From the NCBI RefSeq assembly GCF_000196735.1, contig NC_014551.1, forward strand, positions 3,467,001 through 3,531,000: 64,000 nucleotides of DNA, given 5' to 3'. The notes under the pieces were generated by a model. That model was not told the DNA's origin, searched no databases, and saw only the letters and a list, made by a program, of their open reading frames with translations. Below are positions 46,233 through 54,715 of the stretch, piece after piece (position 1 is the stretch's first letter; every line of letters starts with the position of its first letter). Made by a program: the position numbers and the translations under genes. The stretch is from Bacillus amyloliquefaciens DSM 7 = ATCC 23350 (GTDB lineage: Bacteria; Bacillota; Bacilli; Bacillales; Bacillaceae).

Positions 46233-47108
46233 TCACTTACGGCCGCGTTTCCACCGATAATCTATTGTTCTTAATACAGTGGCGTAACTATAAGATTCAT
46301 CTTCATCCCGTTTTGAGGATCGATCCTCTTTTGATGATCTTTTCGATTTTTCAGAGGAAGTATGCTGCTCCTCATGTGATTCCTCTTCAGCACACTCTTT
46401 CTCACCTTGATTCTCGTCTTTATTCTCCTCTTTTTTAGCTGCTCCTTTTGCCCCCGCGCTGATACTCTTGATATGAAGCGGATGGATTCGCAGCACTTCT
46501 TTATCTTTCACAAGAGTATAGTGGCCGTCGGAATTATCCACAAGTATACCTTCAACGGCTTCAGGACCGCCGCGGTTGATAGAAACCCATTTGTGGATCA
46601 GGCGTTTAAATATGCCGTGAAAATCATCAGCCATTTCAAACTCTGTACGCTCATCCTCTTGCTCATCTTCATCTTCTTGTTCCGCGCTGATGCTTTTGAC
46701 ATGGTCGATGTTAAAATATACAATTCCATCATCTTCCGTTTCCAGCACAAGAAAATCGTCCCCTGTTTCGTGAAGCTTTCCTTTTTTCGATTCCGGGCCT
46801 CCCTGGTTCAACTGCACCGTGCGATTGGCCATTCGTTCGATCAGTTCTTGGAAATCATCGGCTTTTTCGCATTCTGCCGACTCGGCCGGCGATACTGTCT
46901 CACTCGTATTTTCCGTTACACTTTTCACGTGCTTCCATTGATAGTAAACGATTTTATTATCAACCTGAAGAGCGATATAATCCGATTGAATATCTGCCAA
47001 TCTTCCTGTTTTGGACTCCGGGCCCCCCCGGTAGACAGTAATCACTTTTCCTTCCATCGCATGCAAAAAGTTATCATCAGACCGATGCCGATTCGTATTG
47101 CGTTTCAT
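46233..47108 (-). CDS. cotB: Spore coat protein CotB
   Basis: Outer spore coat protein. The 291 residues have three repeats of a ~70-residue unit, each opening with a GGPES or GGPEA turn (VYRGGPESKTGRL, LNQGGPESKKGKL, INRGGPEAVEGIL) and ending in HVKSIS or HIKSIS. A Lys/Glu/Ser-rich tail of about 80 residues follows. B. subtilis CotB is about 380 residues with a longer serine-rich tail that is phosphorylated by CotH, so this tail is shortened. It lies between cotH and ywrJ. ATG 47108 has AGGAGGACA upstream. SigK with GerE control is expected from the 168 genes. Confidence 0.93.
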   Translation of the reverse strand: MKRNTNRHRSDDNFLHAMEGKVITVYRGGPESKTGRLADIQSDYIALQVDNKIVYYQWKHVKSVTENTSETVSPAESAECEKADDFQELIERMANRTVQLNQGGPESKKGKLHETGDDFLVLETEDDGIVYFNIDHVKSISAEQEDEDEQEDERTEFEMADDFHGIFKRLIHKWVSINRGGPEAVEGILVDNSDGHYTLVKDKEVLRIHPLHIKSISAGAKGAAKKEENKDENQGEKECAEEESHEEQHTSSEKSKRSSKEDRSSKRDEDESYSYATVLRTIDYRWKRGRK

Positions 47109-47231
47109 CTATTGTCCTCCTAGTCATATTTCTCATTAATGTCAAAACATAATGCATATATACGTATCCCGATTCTTTTCGGGAACTGGTTCACCAGCCT
47201 ATTTGTAAAAAAATTTCTCTTCTTTCCAAAA

Positions 47232-48326
47232 TCAAATATTCCACTGCTTTAGCTCACTGCTGATGAAGGCAGACCGCTCCTTAATGTATTCGCAAATCAC
47301 ATCAGGCTCACGGTCAAAGCGGTCAATCTCATCTTTCTTATAAGGATCCTTCGCGACAAACGGCCTGATCTGTTCATACAGAGACATGACCTTTGGTTTC
47401 ATATGTTCAATGGTAAACCGGGTCTGAAGCGTCTCTTCCAAAAGCTGTTTGTACGCTTTACGGAAATACGGTTCATCCAGAAGCCTAGCAGTCAAGGTAT
47501 TAAACCCTTGTATTCTGACATAATCGGCATCCATCCGATCCCCGTGAATGTCTCTTCCCCACGTCGCGTCGTAATCCCACGGAATGACTTCAAAAAGCCC
47601 CGTTTCATGATTCCGGTACAAGGCGTAATTATGAACAAACCCATCGTAGTTAGAGGTAAACACGACGCCCGCAAGCCACCGCAGATACTTATCCGCGTCC
47701 AGGTGTTTGACAATCTCACCCTTGAACTCCGACTTCGGCACGGTATTAATTTTATAGATCATATCCTGCAAGTAAAAATCGTCTTCTTTCGTTCCCGTTT
47801 TCTTTTCATAGCCAAGTTCGAGCGATGTTTTCGTATCCCGCTCGAGATCACTGACAAGGGAAAAATTGGCGTCATCATCAACCGCGTAAAAAACGGCGCC
47901 GTCCGCCAGATTCCGTTTCGCCAGAAAATATTCATCCACTGACTCCAGCTCAAGGTATACTCCCTCGTATTTGCCGTTGATTTGCAAGGATACGAAATTC
48001 GCCTTCGGTGACAGTGTCCCAAGTTCCGCGAAGAAATCGAGAGACAGTTTATTCCGCATCATCGACGGATCTTTGTACTCAGCGTTTAAATGTATTTCTT
48101 TCGCCCTGCGGAATGTTTTCGGCGAATAAAACGTGATATGATACGATTTTTTCTTAAAATCTCTTATATGAGAGCCGCGGTACGCCAGATCAATGTCAAG
48201 CCGTTTTTGATTAACTCTCAGCACCGCGGGCACCGGATCATCATCCCAAATGTCTTTTTTCAGCTCCCACAAGTCTTTCGGGTGAATAAACAGCTGGTAT
48301 TGAGGCAATGTTGATTGGTCCTTCAC
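47232..48326 (-). CDS. cotH: Spore coat protein kinase CotH
   Basis: Atypical protein kinase of the inner part of the outer coat; it phosphorylates CotG and CotB and is needed to assemble several outer coat proteins. The 364 residues are close to B. subtilis CotH (362). CotH-fold motifs are visible: RNKLSLDFFAELG, YEGVYLELESVDEYFL with a catalytic-type acidic pair, and FEVIPWDYDATWGRD, whose DYD aspartate binds the metal. ATG 48326 follows GGGAGG. It is divergent from cotG, and in B. subtilis the cotH promoter lies far upstream across the cotG region, so transcripts from both strands may overlap. Confidence 0.95.
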   Translation of the reverse strand: MKDQSTLPQYQLFIHPKDLWELKKDIWDDDPVPAVLRVNQKRLDIDLAYRGSHIRDFKKKSYHITFYSPKTFRRAKEIHLNAEYKDPSMMRNKLSLDFFAELGTLSPKANFVSLQINGKYEGVYLELESVDEYFLAKRNLADGAVFYAVDDDANFSLVSDLERDTKTSLELGYEKKTGTKEDDFYLQDMIYKINTVPKSEFKGEIVKHLDADKYLRWLAGVVFTSNYDGFVHNYALYRNHETGLFEVIPWDYDATWGRDIHGDRMDADYVRIQGFNTLTARLLDEPYFRKAYKQLLEETLQTRFTIEHMKPKVMSLYEQIRPFVAKDPYKKDEIDRFDREPDVICEYIKERSAFISSELKQWNI

Positions 48327-48466
48327 CTGTAAACCTCCCTGTATTAATTTAGGCTGTGCTTTTTATATAAAACTCAGCGGAACACACATACACTTTTTTC
48401 TTCCATGCGTACTATGTGGTAGTAAGGATCGCATCCTTAAAACATATATCAAGAGGAGGTTTCAAA

Positions 48467-49162
48467 ATGGGCCACTATTCCCATTCTGATATCGAAGAAG
48501 CAGTACAGTCCGCAAGTACCGAAGGGTTGAAAAATTATTTGTACCAAGAGCCGCACAGCAAAAAAAGCGGTAAGAAGAGAAAATCTCGCAGCCATAAAAA
48601 ATCTCGTTCACACAAAAGATCTCGCAGCCATAAAAAATCCCGTTCACACAAAAGATCTCGCAGCCATAAAAAATCTTGCCGTTCACACAAAAGATCCCGC
48701 AGCCATAAAAGATCTCGTTCTCACAAAAGATCGCGCAGCCATAAAAGATCTCGTTCTCACAAAAGATCACGCAGCCAGAAAAAATCGTGCCGTTCTCGCA
48801 AAAAATCACGCAGCCGCAAGAAGTCATGCCGCTCTCACAAAAGATCACGCAGCCAGAAAAAATCGTGCCGCTCTCACAAAAGATCACGCAGCCAGAAAAA
48901 ATCGTGCCGCTCTCACAAAAGATCACGCAGCCAGAAAAAATCGTGCCGCTCTCACAAAAGATCACGCAGCCAGAAAAAATCGTGCCGCTCTCACAAAAGA
49001 TCACGCAGCCAGAAAAAATCGTGCCGCCGCAAGAAAAAGCGCACTCAGAAAAAACCGTACCGTTCTCATAAAAAACCCAGCCATAAAAAAGACGATTACT
49101 GCAGCAAAACAGAGTACTGGAAAGACGGAAATGTTTGGGTTGTAAAGAAAAGCTACAAATAA
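48467..49162 (+). CDS. cotG: Spore coat protein CotG, repeat-rich
   Basis: Outer spore coat structural protein of 231 residues. The N-terminus MGHYSHSDIEEAVQSA and the C-terminus KTEYWKDGNVWVVKKSYK are conserved with B. subtilis CotG (195 residues). Between them is a Ser/Arg/Lys/His low-complexity region: first short SRSHKK or SRSHKR repeats, then five copies of the 13-residue unit KRSRSQKKSCRSH, which contains a Cys. Serines in SRS are expected CotH phosphorylation sites, and the Cys residues allow cross-linking. AGAGGAGG precedes ATG 48467; upstream in-frame codons are not family-like. The long antisense frame over it is an artefact of the repeats. Confidence 0.95.
   Translation: MGHYSHSDIEEAVQSASTEGLKNYLYQEPHSKKSGKKRKSRSHKKSRSHKRSRSHKKSRSHKRSRSHKKSCRSHKRSRSHKRSRSHKRSRSHKRSRSHKRSRSQKKSCRSRKKSRSRKKSCRSHKRSRSQKKSCRSHKRSRSQKKSCRSHKRSRSQKKSCRSHKRSRSQKKSCRSHKRSRSQKKSCRRKKKRTQKKPYRSHKKPSHKKDDYCSKTEYWKDGNVWVVKKSYK
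48839..49033 (+). repeat. 39-bp tandem repeat in cotG (five units)
   Basis: Five direct units of 39 bases, nearly identical in DNA, encode KRSRSQKKSCRSH; the fifth diverges in its last two codons (RK instead of SH). Near-perfect DNA identity points to recent expansion and to likely length variation between strains. Confidence 0.92.
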
Positions 49163-49333
49163 TCCCCCAACAACCTAACACCATGTAAATAGGCTGCCGG
49201 CTAAACGGAAGCCTTTTTTCCTCAATCAGATATATGCCACGAGATAAGATATGCAGCCGGGTTTCTTTTGTTGTGTTTCCGAATTTTCTTTCGGTATAAT
49301 CAGGTCATACGAAAAAGAAAGGCGGCCGAAATA

Positions 49334-49954
49334 ATGCATATCTTACGAGCAGACGAACTGAACGCAAAAGACACCTACAAATTGCTTTCCGGCACTGTAG
49401 TTCCCCGGCCGATTGCGTTTGTCACTACGCGTTCATCTATCAACGGCGCCGTAAACGCGGCGCCCTTCAGTTTTTATAACGTTGTCTCCGCAGATCCGCC
49501 GCTTCTTGCCATCTCAGTAAGCCGCGCGGACGGACGGCAGAAAGACACCGCGAGAAACGCACTCGCTCATCGGGAATTCGTCGTGCATGTGAGTGATGAG
49601 TCCATTATTGAAGACATTAACAAAACGGCGGCAAGGCTTGACCCTGATGTCAGTGAGCTTGGCATGACAGACCTTTCTGTGACAGACAGCGCTTGCATCA
49701 GTGTTCCCGGTATAAAAGAAGCGAAGGTCAGGTTTGAATGTATACTCGAACGCCACCTTCCGTTTCAAAATGACAGCGGAGAAACGACAACAGATCTCAT
49801 CATCGGCAGAGTCGTTTGTTTTCATTTGAATGACCAAGTATATGACGCCGATAAGGGCTACATACGGACGGATGAGCTGCAGCCTGCGGCGAGACTCGCG
49901 GGGAATGAATATGCCAGACTCGGAAATACATATACACTCGTCCGCCCGACCTGA
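49334..49954 (+). CDS. ywrF: Flavin reductase-like protein YwrF
   Basis: Cytoplasmic FMN-binding split-barrel protein of the flavoredoxin / flavin reductase-like family; the natural substrate is unknown. The 206 residues from ATG 49334 match B. subtilis YwrF (205). The N-terminal VVPRPIAFVTT and APFSFYNVVSADPPLL are the signature, followed by KDTARNA and the C-terminal LIIGRVV, GYIRTDELQPAARLAGNEYARLG. The in-frame extension back to 49268 has no ribosome site. It is monocistronic with its own terminator. Confidence 0.92.
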   Translation: MHILRADELNAKDTYKLLSGTVVPRPIAFVTTRSSINGAVNAAPFSFYNVVSADPPLLAISVSRADGRQKDTARNALAHREFVVHVSDESIIEDINKTAARLDPDVSELGMTDLSVTDSACISVPGIKEAKVRFECILERHLPFQNDSGETTTDLIIGRVVCFHLNDQVYDADKGYIRTDELQPAARLAGNEYARLGNTYTLVRPT

Positions 49955-49986
49955 AACAGAACCTAATATAATAGAAGAAACTAGTC

Positions 49987-50016
49987 AAAAAGACCCCTTT
50001 TAAAAGGGGTCTTTTT
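49987..50016 (+). terminator. Terminator of ywrF
   Basis: Perfect 15-base-pair stem AAAAAGACCCCTTTT directly joined to its complement; the T run is part of the stem. Confidence 0.85.
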
Positions 50017-50116
50017 CAGCCATTTACCGTTTAACACAGCCTAATGTCTTATAGAATATTGAAACTTACAATGTCCTCACCCGTATGAAACGAATGACAA
50101 GTTTCAGGAGGAGACC

Positions 50117-50461
50117 ATGGATATCATTCATTTACTGATTTTTTCAGCCGTATTTGTTTTGTTCAGTCTCATGTTTCAAGTGTTTGCCGTCAACGTTCTC
50201 GATTTGCCAAAGCCTGTTAAAAATCAGAATCCGATAAACGGCACACATCGATTGATCGAAATGTCACTGCTTATTACAGGCACCGCAGCAGTGACATTTT
50301 TCAATGAATTGTACGTATTTGCGGGAGTTATTTCTATGTTTTTTTGCTGCAGCGGCTTAATGAAATGGCGGCACCGGCAGGAGAAAAAGCAATATTTGTA
50401 CGATTCGTTTTACGCAGGTCTTCCCGCCGCACTTGGCGTGCTTATTTTTTTCATCCGTTAG
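50117..50461 (+). CDS. ywrE: Small membrane protein YwrE
   Basis: A 114-residue membrane protein of unknown function, equivalent in place and size to B. subtilis YwrE. It has an N-terminal hydrophobic segment (about 5-25), a conserved polar loop with LDLPKPVKNQNPINGTHR, two more hydrophobic segments around 47-77 with a short turn, a basic patch KWRHRQEKK, and a last segment at the C-terminus. ATG 50117 follows CAGGAGGAGACC. It is convergent with ywrD, which ends 11 bases away. Confidence 0.85.
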   Translation: MDIIHLLIFSAVFVLFSLMFQVFAVNVLDLPKPVKNQNPINGTHRLIEMSLLITGTAAVTFFNELYVFAGVISMFFCCSGLMKWRHRQEKKQYLYDSFYAGLPAALGVLIFFIR

Positions 50462-50472
50462 CGGGTCATGCT

Positions 50473-52050
50473 CTATACTCCTGCGGCCGCTCCGTCTCCG
50501 CGCGGGTCGGTTCCGCCTTGGAGAAAGCCTTCTTCATCAATGACGATCGCTGCTGCGTGTCCCATGAGTTTGTCAAAATCGCCAACGGCCTCAACGCGGT
50601 GGCCGCTTTGCTTTAATGCTTCCCTCGTTTCGGGGCTGATTCTGCTTTCGACCCTCAACCCTTCGTACTCCTCGCCCCATGTCCGTCCCCAGACCCAGCG
50701 CGGCTCACTGACAGCCTGCTGCGGGTCCATTTTGTAATCAATGATGCGCGTAATCACCGCTGTCTGCGTTTGCGGCTGGCCTTCCCCTCCCTGGGTTCCG
50801 TATAGGATGTGCGGCTTTCCTTCTTTAAAGGCCATCGCCGGCATGAGTGTGTGGAACGTCCGCTTGCCCGGTTCAAGTGTATTGACATGAGACTCATCCA
50901 GTGAGAAAAATGACCCGCGGTTTTGCAGCAGAATGCCCGTATCCCCCGCAGTCACGGCAGACCCGAACTCGAAATAAAGGCTCTGAATAAAGGAAACGGC
51001 ATTTCCTTCCGCATCGACGACGGCAGCGTAAGCGGTATCGCTTCCGACCGGCCGGCTTACCGCCGGCGCAGCCGTGTAACCGATTTCTTCCGCCAGCTGC
51101 TTTGCATACCGTTTATCAAGCAGTCGATCCAGCGGAATATGAGAAAACGCGGGATCAGTCAGCACTTCATTCCGGTGCTGAAAACTCTTTTTCAGCGCCT
51201 CGATCAGCAGATGATAATATTCAAAGGAGCCGTGTTCAATCTGGGTAAAATCATAGTTTTCCAATATATTGAGCGTCATTAAGCCTGTAAAGCCCTGTGA
51301 ATTCGGCGGAGCCTGATAGATGCGGCACCCGCGGTAATCAGAGGATACCGGGTCCGACCACTCGCCGCGATGGGCTTTAAAATCTTCAAGTGTCAAATGC
51401 CCGCCGTTGTTTTGCAGAAATGATATGATGCTTTGAGCGATATCCCCTTCGTAAAAAGCGCTCCTGCCTTTTTCGGCAAGCTGCTCCAAGCTGGCCGCCA
51501 GATCCTTTTGGACAAACCGCTCGCCGGGCATGGGCGATTTTTTGTTTCTCGTAAAAATGGACGAGGTATACGGCATCGAAGCTAAAAGAGCGAGATTGCG
51601 TTCTGTGTGGGCGCACTGATCGGCTGATACCGGAAATCCGTTTGCCGCATAATCAAGGGCAGGCTTCAGCACCTCAGCTAGAGAAAGACGCCCGTACGCC
51701 GAAAGCACGGCATCCCAGCTGTCCGCCATTCCCGGAACGGTAATGGCGCTTTCTGTCCCGCGCAGAGGTATCGCTTCTCTGCCCCGATACAAGTCTCTCG
51801 TCACCTGCATTCCTGAACGGCCGCTCCCGTTATATGCTTTCATCCTGCCCGATTCTTGATGATATGTAAGCCAAAATGAATCTCCGCCAAGCCCCGTCAT
51901 ATGCGGATACACGACTGCCAGGCAGGCGCTGACCGCCACCGCCGCATCAAACGCGTTGCCGCCCTTCTCGAGAATGCCGGCACCCGCCTGAGAAGCAAGA
52001 TAATGCGGACTGACGACCATTTGTTTCGTTCCGATGGTTGAAGTATTCAT
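50473..52050 (-). CDS. ywrD: Gamma-glutamyltransferase-like protein YwrD
   Basis: Member of the Ntn-hydrolase gamma-glutamyltranspeptidase family; substrate unproven. The 525 residues from ATG 52050 equal B. subtilis YwrD, and AAAGGGG precedes that codon. The N-terminal large-subunit part has GGNAFDAAVA and GLGGDSFWL. The self-cleavage site is expected at the Thr in SDTAYAAVVD, which becomes the catalytic N-terminal Thr of the small subunit. I see no signal peptide, unlike secreted Ggt, so it is probably cytoplasmic. With pgs and pgdS in the same window a role in glutamyl metabolism is tempting, but unsupported. Confidence 0.9.
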   Translation of the reverse strand: MNTSTIGTKQMVVSPHYLASQAGAGILEKGGNAFDAAVAVSACLAVVYPHMTGLGGDSFWLTYHQESGRMKAYNGSGRSGMQVTRDLYRGREAIPLRGTESAITVPGMADSWDAVLSAYGRLSLAEVLKPALDYAANGFPVSADQCAHTERNLALLASMPYTSSIFTRNKKSPMPGERFVQKDLAASLEQLAEKGRSAFYEGDIAQSIISFLQNNGGHLTLEDFKAHRGEWSDPVSSDYRGCRIYQAPPNSQGFTGLMTLNILENYDFTQIEHGSFEYYHLLIEALKKSFQHRNEVLTDPAFSHIPLDRLLDKRYAKQLAEEIGYTAAPAVSRPVGSDTAYAAVVDAEGNAVSFIQSLYFEFGSAVTAGDTGILLQNRGSFFSLDESHVNTLEPGKRTFHTLMPAMAFKEGKPHILYGTQGGEGQPQTQTAVITRIIDYKMDPQQAVSEPRWVWGRTWGEEYEGLRVESRISPETREALKQSGHRVEAVGDFDKLMGHAAAIVIDEEGFLQGGTDPRGDGAAAGV

Positions 52051-52257
52051 GACAAGCCCCTTTACAAATTTTCTCAATTATAAAAAACGGCACCGCTGGG
52101 CATCTACTTTACTGGAAGAAAATCTCACACACTATTTACTTTCCGAAAAGAAATGATCTTAATCTATTACTTATCGAAAATAATTGAAAAATTCTCCTTC
52201 ATTCCGTAAGATTTCATGATACAATAGTATCTGCCAAATGAAGGAAGGTGAAACTGA

Positions 52258-52734
52258 TTGGAACATGAGTACAGCATTCCGAATCTTGTACTTGATGAAA
52301 CGGATAAACATATTCTCTCGATTCTGCACGAGGAAGGGAGGATTTCCTATACAGACTTAGGAAAGCGGGTTAATCTGTCGCGAGTGGCGGTTCAGCAGCG
52401 CATCCAGCATTTACTGGATGCCGGCGTGATTGAAAAATTCACCGCCGTCATCAACCCGGCGAAAATCGGACGTCACGTGTCTGTGTTTTTTAATGTGGAG
52501 GTGGAGCCGCAGTATTTGGAGGAAACAGCATTAAAGCTTGAACAGGAACCCGCCGTGACAAGCCTTTATCATATGACAGGCCCGAGCAAGCTGCATATGC
52601 ACGGCATTTTCGCAAATGATCAGGAGATGGAAGAGTTTTTGACAAAACGGCTCTATACGCAAAAAGGCGTCGTCAGTGTCGATTGCCAAATGCTGATCAA
52701 ACGGTATAAAAGCAGAACGGGCATGAAGCTGTAA
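52258..52734 (+). CDS. ywrC: Lrp/AsnC-family regulator YwrC
   Basis: Transcription regulator of 158 residues. The N-terminal helix-turn-helix reads [26 protein letters not shown] and [21 protein letters not shown]; the C-terminal half is a RAM-type ligand-binding and oligomerisation domain. TTG 52258 follows GGAAGGTG. It lies 13 bases ahead of ywrB and so is in one operon with the chromate transporter pair. In B. subtilis YwrC is reported to repress ywrCBA and to be relieved by chromate-type stress; this is family knowledge, not shown here. Confidence 0.9.
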   Translation: MEHEYSIPNLVLDETDKHILSILHEEGRISYTDLGKRVNLSRVAVQQRIQHLLDAGVIEKFTAVINPAKIGRHVSVFFNVEVEPQYLEETALKLEQEPAVTSLYHMTGPSKLHMHGIFANDQEMEEFLTKRLYTQKGVVSVDCQMLIKRYKSRTGMKL

Positions 52735-52747
52735 GGAGGACACGGCA

Positions 52748-53338
52748 ATGAAAAACCCCTATTGGGACATTACGGCGGCGATGGTGCGGACAGGCATACT
52801 CGGATTCGGGGGCGGCCCGTCCGTGATCCCGCTCATCCGCCATGAAGCCGTCAATAAATACAAATGGATAGATGATGATGAATTCGGGGAAATATTAGCG
52901 ATCGCAAATGCGCTGCCGGGTCCGATCGCCACTAAAATGGCTGCGTATCTAGGCTTCAGGCTAAAAGGCACGTTAGGCGCAATCGCGGCAACCCTCGCCC
53001 ACATTCTCCCTACATGTCTCGCTATGGCGGGCTTGTTTACCGCTGTAAATGTGTTAAGCCATTCAGCGGTTGTTGCCGGCATGATCGGTGCCGTCACACC
53101 GGTGATTGCGGTAATGCTTGGTATCATGGCATACGAATTTGGACAAAAAGCGCTGAAAGGTTTCGGCTGGGTCACCGGCATCCTGTTTTTCATCGTCGCT
53201 TTTATCGGTCTGCAAACGTTACAGATCAACCCCGGCCTTGTCATTATCATTTTTTTAGCGTACGGTGCGTTTCATTTTAAATTGAAAAACAAAATCACAA
53301 ATAAGCATTCAAAAGATAAAGGAATGTCGTCCCCATGA
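52748..53338 (+). CDS. ywrB: Chromate transporter half YwrB (ChrA domain)
   Basis: First of two half-size ChrA proteins that together make a chromate efflux transporter. The 196 residues have five or six hydrophobic segments. The signature GFGGGPSVIPLI lies near residue 20 and ANALPGPIATKMAAYLGF near residue 60; YwrA has the equivalent motifs. The stop overlaps the ywrA ATG (ATGA, 53335-53338), so the halves are made in equal amounts. AAGGAGGACACGGCA precedes the start. Confidence 0.93.
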   Translation: MKNPYWDITAAMVRTGILGFGGGPSVIPLIRHEAVNKYKWIDDDEFGEILAIANALPGPIATKMAAYLGFRLKGTLGAIAATLAHILPTCLAMAGLFTAVNVLSHSAVVAGMIGAVTPVIAVMLGIMAYEFGQKALKGFGWVTGILFFIVAFIGLQTLQINPGLVIIIFLAYGAFHFKLKNKITNKHSKDKGMSSP

Positions 53339-53871
53339 TAATGATCTATATATTTATGGCGTTTTTTATCGCAAACCTGCTGGGATATGGCGGCGGGCCT
53401 GCGTCTATCCCGCTGATGTTTGAAGAAGTCGTCAACAGATACAGCTGGCTCACAAACGATCAATTCTCAAATATGCTCGCACTTGCGAACGCATTACCGG
53501 GCCCGATCGCCACCAAAATCGCCGCGTATGTGGGCTACAGTGCAGGCGGATGGCCCGGCTTTCTGATCGCGCTGATCGCAACCGTCGTACCGTCGGCGCT
53601 TGCATTGATCGTCCTGCTGCGCATCATTCAGCGCTTCCGCCAATCACCCGTCATCAAAGGCATGACGCTGTCCGTCCAGCCTGTCATTGCAGTCATGATG
53701 CTCATTCTTACCTGGCAAATCGGCGCAGACGGCATCAAAGCGATCGGCTGGGTTCAATCAATAGTGATTGCGGGGATTTCCCTCCTTGCCTTGACAAAAT
53801 TCAAGATGCACCCGGCATTTTTGATTATCGCGGCGTTTTTGTATGGAGGCCTTGTGATCCCTCATTTATAA
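53335..53871 (+). CDS. ywrA: Chromate transporter half YwrA (ChrA domain)
   Basis: Second half of the split ChrA-type chromate exporter. The 178 residues have the motifs GYGGGPASIPLM and ANALPGPIATKIAAYVGY that mirror YwrB, with opposite predicted membrane topology expected for such pairs. Translation is coupled to ywrB. It closes the ywrCBA operon, followed by a terminator. It marks the end of the conserved ywr block: the accessory island begins directly after it. Confidence 0.93.
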   Translation: MIMIYIFMAFFIANLLGYGGGPASIPLMFEEVVNRYSWLTNDQFSNMLALANALPGPIATKIAAYVGYSAGGWPGFLIALIATVVPSALALIVLLRIIQRFRQSPVIKGMTLSVQPVIAVMMLILTWQIGADGIKAIGWVQSIVIAGISLLALTKFKMHPAFLIIAAFLYGGLVIPHL

Positions 53872-53873
53872 AG

Positions 53874-53900
53874 AAAAGCACCTGGGCAGGTGCTTTTTTA
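53874..53900. terminator. Terminator of ywrCBA
   Basis: Stem AAAAGCACC with complement around TGGGCA, ending in seven Ts. The convergent gene ending at 53902 can share it. Confidence 0.85.
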
Positions 53901-53901
53901 T

Positions 53902-54555
53902 TTAATATTCATTTTTCATTTCTTTCATAAAAATAAGATCCAATTGTGTAATTAAATCTTTAAGTTCACTACACATAATATCCTCAATAGGATTTACCCA
54001 ATCTTCGTTTTTTATAAGTTCAATGCCATAACTGCCGGTTGGATCCCCTTCTGGGTACCACCCTACGTCAAGCAGTAAATTTTTTGTCTTATGAGAAACC
54101 TGGAGGAGATCTTGATTAAAGTCAAATAACCAAGCATCATCATTTGCCTCTAGAGTCGTAGGATCAGTATCTTTTAATGTAATATAATCAACAGTCCAGC
54201 CAGCCGGTATCTTAAGCCTTAAGAAATTGGGAACCTGTTGACTTAGAGGCTGCAAATCCTCTAAAACCCCACTGCCAACACTCCAGATCTGATATTCTAG
54301 CTCTTCTAATAAATGCTCTATTTCATGAAAAGATTTTTCTTCATAAATCTTATCTGTTTTTAAGCCCGCTACTTTGACATGGTATTGATCATTTTCATAT
54401 ACTGCCTTAATAACAGCATTACGTTTTTCATTTTGTAGTTCTAGTAGTTCATATTTTTCTTCCGTTCTTTTTTCTGAGTTTAAATTGTTCAGTATTACAG
54501 ACCATCCATTACAGATTTTTAGTGGCTGCAATTGAGAAATTTGATCTCTGTACAT
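53902..54555 (-). CDS. Candidate orphan immunity protein
   Basis: A 217-residue soluble acidic protein I do not recognise at family level. It has no signal peptide or membrane segment. The composition (many Trp, Asp, Glu) and motifs such as NGWSVILNNL near the N-terminus and DVGWYPEGDPTGSYG near the C-terminus resemble immunity proteins of polymorphic toxins. It lies last in a row of such genes downstream of the LXG toxin. AT-rich codon use differs from the ywr genes beside it. ATG 54555 follows GGAGGAG. A 59-bp repeat with an extended -10 lies about 40 bases upstream, so it probably has its own promoter. The cognate toxin is not in the window. Confidence 0.65.
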   Translation of the reverse strand: MYRDQISQLQPLKICNGWSVILNNLNSEKRTEEKYELLELQNEKRNAVIKAVYENDQYHVKVAGLKTDKIYEEKSFHEIEHLLEELEYQIWSVGSGVLEDLQPLSQQVPNFLRLKIPAGWTVDYITLKDTDPTTLEANDDAWLFDFNQDLLQVSHKTKNLLLDVGWYPEGDPTGSYGIELIKNEDWVNPIEDIMCSELKDLITQLDLIFMKEMKNEY

Positions 54556-54594
54556 CCTGATTCTCCTCCATTCCAGTAAGAAGTTTAAACTATT

Positions 54595-54653
54595 CTAATA
54601 TATCAGTAAACAAGGCTTCTACTTATGTTAATCTCCTGTTGAAAGGCTGTATA
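54595..54653 (-). repeat. Promoter-bearing direct repeat, copy 1
   Basis: 59 bases that match 55296-55355 with about 85% identity in the same orientation. On the minus strand it contains TG-A-TATATT (54605-54597), an extended -10, aimed at the gene starting at 54555. The most conserved part is the GTTGAAAGGCTGTATA end and CAGTAAACAAGGC. Confidence 0.75.
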
Positions 54654-54715
54654 CAATGAGAAATAAAAATGCCATTCCTTGGTGTCTATAGACTGACGAT
54701 TCTTGAAAACCTCTC

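Noticed and set aside
48580..49030. Tandem direct repeats that at first glance could suggest a CRISPR array
   Set aside because: The units abut without unique spacers, keep a coding frame and encode CotG. There are no cas genes in the window.
48462..49184. A 240-codon antisense frame across cotG, full of repeated FCESGTIFSGCVI-like units
   Set aside because: It is the mirror image of the cotG DNA repeats; cotG itself has conserved ends, a good ribosome site and known homologues. A low-complexity frame on the other strand follows automatically.
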